A stretch of DNA of 64,000 bases from Flagellimonas yonaguniensis (GTDB lineage Bacteria > Bacteroidota > Bacteroidia > Flavobacteriales > Flavobacteriaceae), in NCBI RefSeq assembly GCF_029193885.1, contig NZ_JARFVB010000004.1, positions 62,001 through 126,000 on the forward strand. Direction: 5' to 3'. This document shows positions 55,822 through 63,705 of the stretch, piece by piece; within the stretch, counting starts at the first letter, position 1; each line of letters starts with the position of its first letter. Under the pieces are notes generated by a model, which saw only the letters and a program-made list of their open reading frames with translations, did no database searches and was not told the DNA's origin. The position numbers were made by a program, and so were the translations under genes.

Positions 55822-56058
55822 ATGAGGCGAACTAACAAGGAACTTCTGGTCAAGGGAATGAAATCGTTTGGATATACGGTGCTTGCCATGTTTATGGGAC
55901 CTTTTTTAATCTACGAAGCATTTAAAAATGAAGAACACCCTTTTTATTGGCCTGTTTTGATTTTGGGCATTATCTGTGCCATTTTGGCCATTTATTTAGG
56001 GTTTAGGTCCGTAAAAATTGTAATGGACGCCATTTTTGGAGAGAAACCCAAAAATTAG
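55822..56058 (+). CDS. Small membrane protein, DUF6095-like
   Basis: This 78-residue protein has two transmembrane helices ('YTVLAMFMGPFLIYEAF' and 'WPVLILGIICAILAIYLGF') joined by the short loop 'KNEEHPFY', and a basic tail. It fits DUF6095, a Bacteroidota family of unknown role. Its stop overlaps the DUF4294 stop on the opposite strand by 4 nt. The start codon directly follows a TACTTTGG stretch that resembles a promoter box, so the mRNA may be leaderless. Confidence 0.82.
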   Translation: MRRTNKELLVKGMKSFGYTVLAMFMGPFLIYEAFKNEEHPFYWPVLILGIICAILAIYLGFRSVKIVMDAIFGEKPKN

Positions 56059-56774
56059 TTGCCCGTGCTGGGCGGTTCATTTTTCCACTTGTTGGAAAGT
56101 TGGGCATAATCGTAGTCCAAGACCGATTTTTGCCGCTCCAACCTACTTGCTGCAAAAGCACGCTGTAAAATATCCTCGATCAAATAATCCTCGTGCACTT
56201 CTTCCGGGAGAAATTCTTCCCTTAAGCTGATTTTGAACAAACTGGCCGTGGTATTGTACCAAAACGCACGCCATCCGCTCCTAAGGTCCTTTACCAAATC
56301 AAAAGCGGTTGTACCTGTTTGACGATGAATCAACTTCACTAAAATTTGTCCTTCGGTACGGGTAAGTTTTTTTAATTCTTCGGAAAACTCCCCTTCAATA
56401 TACTTTTGAACCTTTCGAGTATATCGTCTTTGGTGTCTCCGCTTTTTGATGTGTTGCAGGCTATCGTTGAGTTCCACCAATCGTTCAGCCGCCAATTTGG
56501 CATAGGGATATACCTTCAGGGTCTTTCTTCGGAGAATATAGTAACGTAATTTATCCTTTCGGTTTGCAAATTCGAGCTTACCGAAGATATAAACTTCATC
56601 CAGCTCAATGGAACTCATCAAAATGGAGTCTCCTTCAAACCGAACATAATAATCCTCTACGGAATCATTGGCAATGGAATCGGCGGGGCTTACAATGGAA
56701 TCCTTCTGCGGTTCCTGAGCAAACCCGAGAGCAGTAAACGCCAGAAAAACAACAAGAAAACAGTTGCGCAGCAT
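56055..56774 (-). CDS. DUF4294-family exported protein
   Basis: The 239-residue protein has a signal peptide ('FLVVFLAFTALGFAQ') and the DUF4294 core: 'IELDEVYIFGKLEFANRKDK', 'LRYYILRRKTLKVYPYAKLA', 'IEGEFSEELKKLTRTEGQIL' and 'LRSGWRAFWYNTTASLFKISL'. The domain is rich in basic residues and aromatic side chains. Its function is unknown. It is divergent from the M42 peptidase gene, a neighbourhood I recall from other Flavobacteriaceae. Confidence 0.88.
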   Translation of the reverse strand: MLRNCFLVVFLAFTALGFAQEPQKDSIVSPADSIANDSVEDYYVRFEGDSILMSSIELDEVYIFGKLEFANRKDKLRYYILRRKTLKVYPYAKLAAERLVELNDSLQHIKKRRHQRRYTRKVQKYIEGEFSEELKKLTRTEGQILVKLIHRQTGTTAFDLVKDLRSGWRAFWYNTTASLFKISLREEFLPEEVHEDYLIEDILQRAFAASRLERQKSVLDYDYAQLSNKWKNEPPSTGN

Positions 56775-56851
56775 AACATTTCTTCCTCAATAGTCTTGCC
56801 AAAAGTAAGTATAAAGGTGTGATTTGGCTATTAAATAAAAGTGAATATTCT

Positions 56852-56859
56852 TATGTTTG
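56852..56859 (+). promoter_or_regulatory. -7 box of the M42 peptidase gene
   Basis: TATGTTTG matches TAnnTTTG, 17 nt before the start codon. Confidence 0.45.
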
Positions 56860-56876
56860 TCTATTAAATTAGATTT

Positions 56877-57965
56877 ATGTCAAAAGAGAAAATCATCAAC
56901 GAGAAATCCCTTGAGTTTTTAGAAAAATACTTGAACAACCCCTCTCCCACTGGTTATGAATGGGAAGGGCAGAAAATTTGGATGGACTATGTAAAACCGT
57001 ATGTGGACGAGTTTATAACGGACACGTATGGAACTGCCGTAGGAGTCATTAATCCAGATGCCAAATACCGGGTTGTGATCGAAGGGCATTCCGATGAAAT
57101 TTCTTGGTACGTTAATTATATCACGGATGAAGGTTTGCTTTACGTTATCCGGAACGGAGGAAGCGACCATCAAATAGCACCCTCCAAATGGGTGGACATC
57201 CATACCAAAAACGGCATTGTAAAAGGTGTTTTCGGGTGGCCGGCCATCCATACCAGAAACAAGGCGAAGGAAGAACCGCCAAAATTGGACAACATCTTTA
57301 TCGATATTGGTGCCAAAGATAAAGAGGAAGTAGAAAAAATGGGCGTACACGTAGGATGCGTTATTACCTACCCCGACCAATTCCATATACTGAACAAGGA
57401 TAAATTTGTGTGTAGGGCCTTGGACAATCGAATGGGCGGATTTATGATCGCCGAGGTAGCTCGTTTGCTCAAAGAGAACAAAAAAGAGCTTCCTTTTGGT
57501 TTATACATTACCAATTCGGTGCAGGAAGAAATTGGTCTACGCGGTGCTGAAATGATTACACAGACCATAAAGCCGAACGTGGCCATTGTAACGGATGTGT
57601 GCCACGACACCACTACCCCAATGATCAATAAAAAGACTGAGGGAGAGACCAAAATCGGGGACGGGCCTGTAATATCCTATGCACCTGCCGTACAGAACAA
57701 GTTGCGTGAACGTATTTTGGAAACTGCGGAGTCCAACAAGATTCCGTTCCAGCGCAATGCATCTTCCCGATACACAGGAACCGATACCGATGCCTTTGCA
57801 TATAGTAATGGAGGAGTCGCTTCGGCATTGATCTCGTTGCCTCTGCGCTATATGCACACTACGGTGGAAACGGTTCACAAGGATGATGTGGAGAACGTTA
57901 TCCGTTTGATTTACGAAACCTTATTGAACATCAAAGAAGGAGAAACCTTTAGTTATTTTGACTAG
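56877..57965 (+). CDS. M42-family metallopeptidase (glutamyl aminopeptidase-like)
   Basis: This 362-residue peptidase has the two-metal site of family M42: H-x-D in 'VIEGHSDEISWYVNYI', the bridging aspartate in 'CRALDNRMGGFMIAEVA', the catalytic glutamates in 'NSVQEEIGLRGAEMI', the aspartate in 'AIVTDVCHDTT' and the final histidine in 'RYMHTTVETVHKDD'. Such enzymes form large tetrahedral aminopeptidase complexes in the cytoplasm that trim peptides. Length is typical. It ends at a palindromic terminator. Confidence 0.94.
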   Translation: MSKEKIINEKSLEFLEKYLNNPSPTGYEWEGQKIWMDYVKPYVDEFITDTYGTAVGVINPDAKYRVVIEGHSDEISWYVNYITDEGLLYVIRNGGSDHQIAPSKWVDIHTKNGIVKGVFGWPAIHTRNKAKEEPPKLDNIFIDIGAKDKEEVEKMGVHVGCVITYPDQFHILNKDKFVCRALDNRMGGFMIAEVARLLKENKKELPFGLYITNSVQEEIGLRGAEMITQTIKPNVAIVTDVCHDTTTPMINKKTEGETKIGDGPVISYAPAVQNKLRERILETAESNKIPFQRNASSRYTGTDTDAFAYSNGGVASALISLPLRYMHTTVETVHKDDVENVIRLIYETLLNIKEGETFSYFD

Positions 57966-58000
57966 CTGAGCTTCTATCATCTTTCAGATTTTAAAATTAT

Positions 58001-58035
58001 GTCACCCTGAAACATCTTCAGGGTGACTTTTTTTT
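58001..58035 (+). terminator. Palindromic terminator after the M42 peptidase gene
   Basis: GTCACCCTGAA and TTCAGGGTGAC form an 11-bp perfect stem with a 5-nt loop, followed by eight or more T. The stem sequence resembles Bacteroidota intergenic repeats, so the terminator may be repeat-derived. Confidence 0.9.
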
Positions 58036-58048
58036 ATCTTTATGTAAT

Positions 58049-58597
58049 ATGGATGAGCGTGTTGACATTTTGGACGAACAAGGAAAACCAACAGGGGAAT
58101 CCTGTTTAAAATCGGAAGCGCACCGCAAAGGTTTGCTTCATCCAACCATTCACGTATGGCTCTACACACCAGATGGCCGGGTCCTGATTCAACAACGGGG
58201 TGAAAACAAGGCTACCCACCCTCTTCTTTGGGATGTTTCGGTGGCCGGACACGTTTCCGCTGGAGAAGAAATTGTTATTGCAGCCGTCCGAGAAGTGGAA
58301 GAAGAAATCGGGCTAATCATTTCCGAATCCGATTTGGAGCCGCTAGGTACTTTTAAGGCCATCCACAAAATTTCCGAGGACTTTGTTGATGCCGAACTGC
58401 ACCACATTTATTTATGCAAGCTAAATGTTCCTATACATCAACTTAAAAAACAGGAAAGTGAGGTAGCTGATTTAGCTTTGGTCCCCCTATTTAAATTTGC
58501 TGAGGAAACCTGGGGCTTGGCCAACGTGGCCAAATATGTACCGCACGGCCCTACCTACTACAAAACCATCATTAAAGCGATTAAATCTCGGTCTTGA
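58049..58597 (+). CDS. NUDIX hydrolase (isopentenyl-diphosphate isomerase-like)
   Basis: This 182-residue protein contains a complete NUDIX box, from G to G-L in 'GHVSAGEEIVIAAVREVEEE' followed by 'IGL', with the RE-x2-EE metal site. The start 'DERVDILDEQGKPTGESCL' and 'LHPTIHVWLYTPDGRVLIQQRG' resemble YfcD-type NUDIX proteins related to type I isopentenyl-diphosphate isomerase. The substrate is a nucleoside diphosphate derivative or similar; it is not determined. Its 3' end overlaps the convergent hisS by 17 nt. Confidence 0.92.
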   Translation: MDERVDILDEQGKPTGESCLKSEAHRKGLLHPTIHVWLYTPDGRVLIQQRGENKATHPLLWDVSVAGHVSAGEEIVIAAVREVEEEIGLIISESDLEPLGTFKAIHKISEDFVDAELHHIYLCKLNVPIHQLKKQESEVADLALVPLFKFAEETWGLANVAKYVPHGPTYYKTIIKAIKSRS

Positions 58598-59969
58598 CCT
58601 TTTCCGAAAATTCTTCGATTCCATCCAACGAATAATCCTTCTGGTCTCCTGTCTTCATGTTTTTGGCCACAAATTTTCCATCTGTCAACTCTTGGTCTCC
58701 CAGAAGAATCACATAGGGCACTCCCCTTTTGTCAGCATATTTGAACTGCTTCTGCACTTTGGTGTCCGTAGGGTACAAATCAGCCCTTAGCCCTTGTTTA
58801 CGGAGTCCAGACACCAATTTCAAAGCCGCTGTTCCTTCTTTCTTTCCGAAATTGAGGCAAAGTACATCCAATGTAGTATCCAAGCTGTCAGGGAACAGGT
58901 TCAATTCTTCCAAAACCAAATAAATTCGGTCCAGTCCAAAGGAAATCCCAACACCGCTCACATCTTTGAGTCCAAAAATACCGGTAAGGTCATCGTAACG
59001 GCCTCCACCACCAATCGACCCCATTTTCACACCTTCGGGTGCAGCTACTTCAAAAATAGCCCCCGTGTAGTAATTAAGACCTCGGGCAAGGGTTACATCC
59101 AATTGGAGGCTGGCCGATTGCAATCCAATCATGTCCACGGTGGAAATAATCTCTTCCAGTTCGGAAACTCCCAACATTCCGACTTCGGAGTCGGCAAGGA
59201 TGGTTTTTAACTTTTCCAACTGCTCAAAAGCGGTACCCGTCATATCAAACAAAGGTTGTGCCTTGGCTATGGCTTTTTCGGAGATTCCTTTTTGCATCAT
59301 CTCCACTTTTACCTTCTCCTCCCCTATCTTGTCCAATTTGTCCAAGGCCACGGTAAAGTCCACCAACAAATCTTTGGCCCCGATCACTTCAGCAATTCCT
59401 GATAGTATTTTTCGGTTGTTGATTTTGATGGTGGCTCCTTTTAGGTCCAAATCGGTAAAAACAGCATCATATAATTGTACAAATTCCACTTCTTGAAGCA
59501 AGGAATCCGCTCCTACCACATCGGCATCACATTGATAAAACTCACGAAAACGTCCTTTTTGTGGACGGTCCGCACGCCATACGGGCTGAATTTGGTACCG
59601 CTTGAACGGAAAATCTATCTCGTTCTGGTGCATGACCACATAGCGGGCAAAAGGTACGGTTAGGTCGTAGCGAAGCGCTTTTTCGGAAATTTTGGACGTC
59701 AAAGAAGCTGAGTTCTTAGAACTGTAGGTTACATCATCCACTTTGGAAATGAAGTCGCCTGAATTCAATATTTTAAAGATCAAACGGTCGCCTTCATCCC
59801 CGTATTTACCCATCAAAGTTTCCGAATTCTCAAAAGACGGGGTCTCTATCGGCTGAAAACCATAGGTTTCAAAATGTTTTTTTATGGTTTGGATGATATA
59901 GTTGCGCTTGGCTACTTCTGCAGGTGAAAAATCACGGGTTCCTTTAGGTATGGATGGTTTCTTTGCCAT
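58581..59969 (-). CDS. hisS: Histidine-tRNA ligase
   Basis: This 462-residue class II synthetase charges tRNA-His. It has motif 1 ('ETYGFQPIETPSFENSETLM'-type region), motif 2 ('FKRYQIQPVWRADRPQKGRF' and 'REFYQCDADVVG'), the histidine-specific 'LARGLNYYTGAIFEV' and 'GGGRYDDLTGIFG', and motif 3 'VSGVGISFGLDRIYLVL', followed by an anticodon-binding domain. Length is in the family range. A promoter box lies just upstream; it is monocistronic. Confidence 0.97.
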   Translation of the reverse strand: MAKKPSIPKGTRDFSPAEVAKRNYIIQTIKKHFETYGFQPIETPSFENSETLMGKYGDEGDRLIFKILNSGDFISKVDDVTYSSKNSASLTSKISEKALRYDLTVPFARYVVMHQNEIDFPFKRYQIQPVWRADRPQKGRFREFYQCDADVVGADSLLQEVEFVQLYDAVFTDLDLKGATIKINNRKILSGIAEVIGAKDLLVDFTVALDKLDKIGEEKVKVEMMQKGISEKAIAKAQPLFDMTGTAFEQLEKLKTILADSEVGMLGVSELEEIISTVDMIGLQSASLQLDVTLARGLNYYTGAIFEVAAPEGVKMGSIGGGGRYDDLTGIFGLKDVSGVGISFGLDRIYLVLEELNLFPDSLDTTLDVLCLNFGKKEGTAALKLVSGLRKQGLRADLYPTDTKVQKQFKYADKRGVPYVILLGDQELTDGKFVAKNMKTGDQKDYSLDGIEEFSEKVKTEI

Positions 59970-59988
59970 GTGGTTTTAAATTCTCGTG

Positions 59989-59996
59989 CAAATATA
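59989..59996 (-). promoter_or_regulatory. -7 box of hisS
   Basis: Minus-strand TATATTTG matches TAnnTTTG, 19 nt before the start codon. Confidence 0.5.
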
Positions 59997-60031
59997 AGGG
60001 GTTTGTTGCATGTTTGCATTTATCTGTAAAT

Positions 60032-60111
60032 GTCATTCTCAACATCGTAAAGAATCCTTCTCAATTTCCAATAATGGATGCTTCAATTGCCAAGCAATTT
60101 TAGAATGATAA
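60032..60111. repeat. Degenerate GTCATTCT...AGAATGATA inverted repeat
   Basis: GTCATTCTCAACATCG and AGAATCCTTCTC resemble the left arm of the 80-bp repeats, and AGAATGATA is near the opposite end. It occupies the 330-bp gap between hisS and the collagen-like gene, which holds no other gene. Confidence 0.4.
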
Positions 60112-60254
60112 GGGGTCTTACTCTTTAATCATAACGGTGCCTTTATCGCGGTTTTTTTCTGTTACGTAATAGGGAAGTTAAACCCAGAATACCCATCCGT
60201 CAATTCAAAAAGGGCATCCATCAATCGGCCTAAAATTATAGCTGACGCCCCATC

Positions 60255-60262
60255 TATATTTG
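60255..60262 (+). promoter_or_regulatory. -7 box of the collagen-like lipoprotein gene
   Basis: TATATTTG matches TAnnTTTG, 37 nt before the ATG. Confidence 0.5.
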
Positions 60263-60299
60263 TGCTGTTCAATCTTATTAATCATTAAAAATTAAAACT

Positions 60300-60899
60300 A
60301 TGAAGTTGAAAAAAATCATAACGTTAGGCTGTGTGGTAGTTGCCATGGGACTTATTGCATCCTGCTCGGGCGAAGATGGCGAACAGGGAATACAGGGCGA
60401 AGATGGCGCACAAGGAATACAAGGTGAAAAAGGAGATCAAGGTGAACAAGGGATTCCCGGCGCCGATGGGAATGCCAATGTAACGAAACTGGATTTTGAC
60501 CTGAGCTTTACTCCCGCTGGTGAAAGTGAAATCCCCATTAATGTGCCTGAATTTACAGTAGAGACATTGCAAAACAATACATTGATCACCTATCTGGAAA
60601 TCTCGGATAATAATGATACGTCATACTTTTTGTTGCCAGGCAGAGTCAACATTCTTCAATTGGATTTTGGAATTGAGTATAAAGAAGAAGCATTGGCCGT
60701 ATATGTGTACAACGCTGATGGAACAACAGGAAATTGGCCTGATATACAGGAAAACGTATCGATTATTTTACACATTACCATGGTAGAAATGAACCCAGAT
60801 GCCATGGCTGGAAAAAATTCGGTTGCGGATAACTTAAAAAACGCCGGAGTGGATATCGCCAACTATCTTGAAGTAATGAAATACTACGGTTTGGAATAA
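60300..60899 (+). CDS. Collagen-like-repeat lipoprotein
   Basis: The 199-residue protein has a signal peptide with lipobox ('MGLIASC', then 'SGEDGEQG'). Residues of about 23-57 are uninterrupted G-x-y triplets ('GEDGEQGIQGEDGAQGIQG' and 'EKGDQGEQGIPGADGNA'), a collagen-like stretch. The remaining 140 residues form a domain I do not recognise ('VTKLDFDLSFTPAGESEIPI', 'ISIILHITMVEM'-type beta strands). The triplets may trimerise the protein or act as a surface stalk. Function unknown. It is monocistronic and ends with a strong terminator. Confidence 0.85.
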   Translation: MKLKKIITLGCVVVAMGLIASCSGEDGEQGIQGEDGAQGIQGEKGDQGEQGIPGADGNANVTKLDFDLSFTPAGESEIPINVPEFTVETLQNNTLITYLEISDNNDTSYFLLPGRVNILQLDFGIEYKEEALAVYVYNADGTTGNWPDIQENVSIILHITMVEMNPDAMAGKNSVADNLKNAGVDIANYLEVMKYYGLE

Positions 60900-60921
60900 T
60901 ATCAAAACTTGACCTAGATGG

Positions 60922-60967
60922 ATAAACGGAATTACCGAACTGATCGGTAATTCCGTTTATTATTTTT
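60922..60967 (+). terminator. Intrinsic terminator after the collagen-like gene
   Basis: A perfect 17-bp stem (60922-60938 with 60944-60960; ATAAACGGAATTACCGA on the left) encloses the loop ACTGA, followed by TATTTTT. Confidence 0.92.
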
Positions 60968-61027
60968 GAGCTTCCCGATAATTTTGGGATGAAAATACCG
61001 TTCAATTCTTATTTCCAATGGATTTTT

Positions 61028-61109
61028 CAATCGCTTTGCGATTTCGGAATGACAGATAGTCTTGTCTCGTACAACCAATATAAGTTCTCAATTGCGCTCG
61101 TACCGACAT
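61028..61109. repeat. Degenerate repeat remnant
   Basis: CAATCGCTTTGCGATTTCGG and GAATGAC look like one arm of a GTCATTCCGA repeat, and TCTCAATTGCGCTCG with CGAC resembles the arm of the repeat at 46842. It is a weakened mixture between the collagen-like gene and DUF6495. Confidence 0.4.
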
Positions 61110-61162
61110 TGAGTCGTACTTTTTCAAGTTCTTGAATCTAACATCTCAAGTCAAATCCTTGA

Positions 61163-61636
61163 TCAATGCTCCATAATCTGCTCAAACCATTGGTACAGTT
61201 CCCCTTTGGTAATAACAGCCCCTTGTTTAATGATCTCGAACTTATCCACGTTCTTATCTTCCCCATAGGCCTTGGAAGCAGATAGATATTCCACAAAATC
61301 GGATTGGTAATTGCGTTTAAACCAACCGAAACCCACCTCGGTCCTCAGGTCTATTTCCGGGTTTAAAATCTTAACGGACAGGAGTTTCATCTCCTTATCG
61401 GTCAGGTAAAAGAGGTGCATGTGTTTGTCGGAAATATTTTCCAAATACTCCACTTTGTTCAACACGCCTTCCCAAATCAAATCACTGAATACATCGATTT
61501 CTTCCTCAGCAACTTCAGGTTTTTCCTTTTTAAGGGCATTCCATTCCTTTGCGGTAATGGATTGGGTTGCCAAAAAATTAATAAATTCAGGATGGAGTTC
61601 TTCCAATTGCTCCTTGGTCAATCTTTTATATTTCAT
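61163..61636 (-). CDS. DUF6495-like conserved hypothetical protein
   Basis: This 157-residue acidic protein begins 'MKYKRLTKEQLEELHPEF' and contains 'INFLATQSITAKEWNALKKEK' and 'FSDLIWEGVLNKVEYLENIS', with 'LYQWFEQIMEH' at the end. I recall this as DUF6495, conserved in Flavobacteriaceae. There is no signal peptide or membrane segment. Its function is unknown. It stands alone with repeat remnants on one side. Confidence 0.8.
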   Translation of the reverse strand: MKYKRLTKEQLEELHPEFINFLATQSITAKEWNALKKEKPEVAEEEIDVFSDLIWEGVLNKVEYLENISDKHMHLFYLTDKEMKLLSVKILNPEIDLRTEVGFGWFKRNYQSDFVEYLSASKAYGEDKNVDKFEIIKQGAVITKGELYQWFEQIMEH

Positions 61637-61755
61637 CCTGCAAAAATATAAAAGGTAAGGGAGAACCTCTCTGCTTTTGTACCAAGAAAACCGTCAAACC
61701 CTTGGATTCATAATAATCCTTTAAGTTTATATTTACCTCATAAACCCTTTGATTT

Positions 61756-61786
61756 TTGGCGAGTGGTTGAATTTATTGTAGTTTCG
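61756..61786 (+). promoter_or_regulatory. Candidate promoter of the DUF4168 gene
   Basis: TTG (61756-61758), 20 nt, and TAGTTTCG (61779-61786), seven of eight matches to the usual box after allowing the free positions. Confidence 0.5.
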
Positions 61787-61818
61787 GAAAGTAACATTAT
61801 TAATAAAATACGTACAGA

Positions 61819-62289
61819 ATGAGATTTTTGAAATCGATTAAAACTTTAGTGGTCTGCATTGCAACAGTAAGTGTTGGTGCTTTTTCGCAAGTGAATGCAC
61901 AGGAACAAGTACAGGTTAGCGATGTGGAACTGAATAAAATTGCCTCGGCTTTTCAGGATATTCAGAAAGTGAATATGGAAGCTCAGCAACAAGTAATGAA
62001 AACAGTTCAGGAAAGTGGTTTTGATGCCAATAGGTTCAACAAAATGTACCAAGCTTCTGCATCTCCTGAAAAAACCGTTGATGCCAGCGACGAGGAGAAA
62101 GAACGCTTTGACAAACTGATGAACGAGATACAAGAAATGCAAGTGGGTTTTACCCAACAAATCGAGGAAATCATCAGCAATGAAGGATTGAGTATGGAGC
62201 GTTATCAAAAAATCGCCATGGCCTTGCAAACAGATGCAGATCTGCAAGGTAGATTGAGAACCATGTTGGAAAAACAACAGCCCCAATAA
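61819..62289 (+). CDS. DUF4168-family exported protein
   Basis: The 156-residue protein has a signal peptide ('TLVVCIATVSVGAFSQVNAQ') and two similar helical segments of the DUF4168 type ('VELNKIASAFQDIQKVNMEA' and 'QQIEEIISNEGLSMERYQKI'), ending 'MALQTDADLQGRLRTMLEK'. It is likely periplasmic. The function is unknown. It is monocistronic and convergent with the ribosomal protein operon, sharing a bidirectional terminator. Confidence 0.88.
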   Translation: MRFLKSIKTLVVCIATVSVGAFSQVNAQEQVQVSDVELNKIASAFQDIQKVNMEAQQQVMKTVQESGFDANRFNKMYQASASPEKTVDASDEEKERFDKLMNEIQEMQVGFTQQIEEIISNEGLSMERYQKIAMALQTDADLQGRLRTMLEKQQPQ

Positions 62290-62310
62290 AATTTATTTTT
62301 GAACAAACGC

Positions 62311-62345
62311 AAAAAAGCCCTCTGAAAATCGGAGGGCTTTTTAAT
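62311..62345. terminator. Bidirectional intrinsic terminator
   Basis: GCCCTCTGA pairs with TCGGAGGGC (one G-U), flanked by A-run and T-run. It ends the DUF4168 gene on one strand and rplI on the other. Confidence 0.9.
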
Positions 62346-62363
62346 ATGGTAATGATTTGAAGT

Positions 62364-62816
62364 TTATTTCGCTTCCGCAATTACTTCAAATGGGAATTCT
62401 ACAATAACTTCCCTGTGCAATCTGATAATAGCTTCGTAAGGACCAACTCTTTTGACAGCTCCACCTTTAATGTTGATGAATTTTCTGTCGATTTGGTGTC
62501 CTTCTTTGTCCAAGGCAGCGGCAAGGTCGATATTGGTTACAGATCCGAACAATTTGTCGCCTGCACCAACTTTTGCAGCAATCTTGATTTCCAATTGCTT
62601 CAATGCATCGGCAATCTTAGTGGCCTCATCGATAACCTTTTTCTCCTTGTGGGCTCTTTGCTTAAGGTTCTCCGCCAAAACTTTTTTGGCAGAAGGCGTA
62701 GCCAAATCGGCCAAACCTTGCGGGATAAGGAAGTTTCTGCCGTAACCGTTCTTTACGGTAACGATATCATCCTTAAATCCCAAATCCTGTACATCTTCTT
62801 TTAGAATAAGTTCCAT
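62364..62816 (-). CDS. rplI: 50S ribosomal protein L9
   Basis: This 150-residue protein is bL9. The N-terminal domain has the family signature 'GYGRNFLIPQGLADLATPSAK', and a long helix leads to the C-terminal domain ('LFGSVTNIDLAAALDKEGHQ', 'GGAVKRVGPYEAIIRLH'). It is last in the rpsF-rpsR-rplI operon. Confidence 0.98.
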   Translation of the reverse strand: MELILKEDVQDLGFKDDIVTVKNGYGRNFLIPQGLADLATPSAKKVLAENLKQRAHKEKKVIDEATKIADALKQLEIKIAAKVGAGDKLFGSVTNIDLAAALDKEGHQIDRKFINIKGGAVKRVGPYEAIIRLHREVIVEFPFEVIAEAK

Positions 62817-62829
62817 TCTCTGGTGTTTT

Positions 62830-63126
62830 TTATTTCAACATATCGCCAACATACGGCATTAACGCTAGGTGACGGGCACGCTTTACGGCCTGTGCCACTT
62901 TTCTTTGGTATTTCAAGGAAGTACCTGTAAGTCTTCTTGGAAGCAATTTACCTTGCTCGTTCACCAACTTCATCAAGAAATCCGGGTCTTTGTAATCAAT
63001 GTACTTGATACCTGATTTCTTGAACCTACAATACTTCTTTTGCTTGCTGGTCTCAATATTAAGCGGGGTCAAATATCTGATTTCCCCGTCTTTTTTCGAT
63101 TTTGCTTGTTGCTCAATAGATGCCAT
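62830..63126 (-). CDS. rpsR: 30S ribosomal protein S18
   Basis: This 98-residue protein is bS18; '[20 protein letters not shown]' and '[20 protein letters not shown]' with '[17 protein letters not shown]' are diagnostic. It carries an N-terminal extension of about 20 residues ('[19 protein letters not shown]'), common in Bacteroidota. In Flavobacterium ribosomes bS18, bS6 and bS21 are known to hide the anti-Shine-Dalgarno tail of 16S rRNA, which fits the near absence of Shine-Dalgarno sequences in this window. It lies 4 nt after rpsF. Confidence 0.98.
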   Translation of the reverse strand: MASIEQQAKSKKDGEIRYLTPLNIETSKQKKYCRFKKSGIKYIDYKDPDFLMKLVNEQGKLLPRRLTGTSLKYQRKVAQAVKRARHLALMPYVGDMLK

Positions 63127-63130
63127 ACCC

Positions 63131-63469
63131 TTATGCCTTTGCTTTTAGTTTGTCTCTTCTTTTTTCAGCCCATGCAATTGCATGTTTGTCCAATTTAACG
63201 GTCAGAAAACGCATAACGCGCTCATCTCTTCTCAATTCCAACTCGTATGGGCCAATGGCCTCACCTGGAACTTGGAATTCGAACAAGTGGTAAAATCCAC
63301 TTTTCTTGTGCTGAATGGGATAGGCCAACTTCTTAAGTCCCCAATCTTCCTTGGAGACCATCTTGGCACCATTCTTAATCAAGAAATCTTCAAATTTCTT
63401 GACTGTTTCCTCTATCTGGGTCTCAGATAGAACGGGATTCAAAATGAAAACAGTTTCGTAATGGTTCAT
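63131..63469 (-). CDS. rpsF: 30S ribosomal protein S6
   Basis: This 112-residue protein is bS6: '[20 protein letters not shown]', '[20 protein letters not shown]' and '[20 protein letters not shown]' are typical. It heads the rpsF-rpsR-rplI operon; no ssb gene lies between rpsF and rpsR, as is usual in Bacteroidota. It binds bS18 on the platform of the small subunit. Confidence 0.98.
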   Translation of the reverse strand: MNHYETVFILNPVLSETQIEETVKKFEDFLIKNGAKMVSKEDWGLKKLAYPIQHKKSGFYHLFEFQVPGEAIGPYELELRRDERVMRFLTVKLDKHAIAWAEKRRDKLKAKA

Positions 63470-63492
63470 TATAATATATTTTTAAAGGAGCG

Positions 63493-63523
63493 CAAAATTA
63501 ATAATATTTCTTTCACCCTGCAA
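63493..63523 (-). promoter_or_regulatory. Promoter of the rpsF-rpsR-rplI operon
   Basis: On the minus strand TTG (63523-63521), a 20-nt spacer and TAATTTTG (63500-63493) lie 23 nt before the start codon. Confidence 0.75.
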
Positions 63524-63609
63524 GAAAAGTAATAAAACTTCGTTTAAGTACAAGAGTTATCAACATTGAAAAACCCAATAAACCTAAATAACACTTATGG
63601 CAATTTACA

Positions 63610-63642
63610 CAACAAAATACACCATGTTTACATCTTTTGTTG
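63610..63642. repeat. CAACAAAA/TTTTGTTG inverted repeat before the response regulator
   Basis: CAACAAAA (63610-63617) and TTTTGTTG (63635-63642) are perfect 8-bp inverted repeats with a 17-nt spacer, 63 nt before the start of the response-regulator gene. It may be a binding site; no more can be said. Confidence 0.35.
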
Positions 63643-63705
63643 CTCTTAAACGGGTTTTTTATGTAATTTGCCGATGATTTAAAACCCTACAAATCACCCC
63701 ATTCT

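Noticed and set aside
60300..60480. Tandem DNA repeat array or CRISPR
   Set aside because: The periodicity is three codons of a collagen-like protein repeat, with no spacers or conserved DNA repeat unit.
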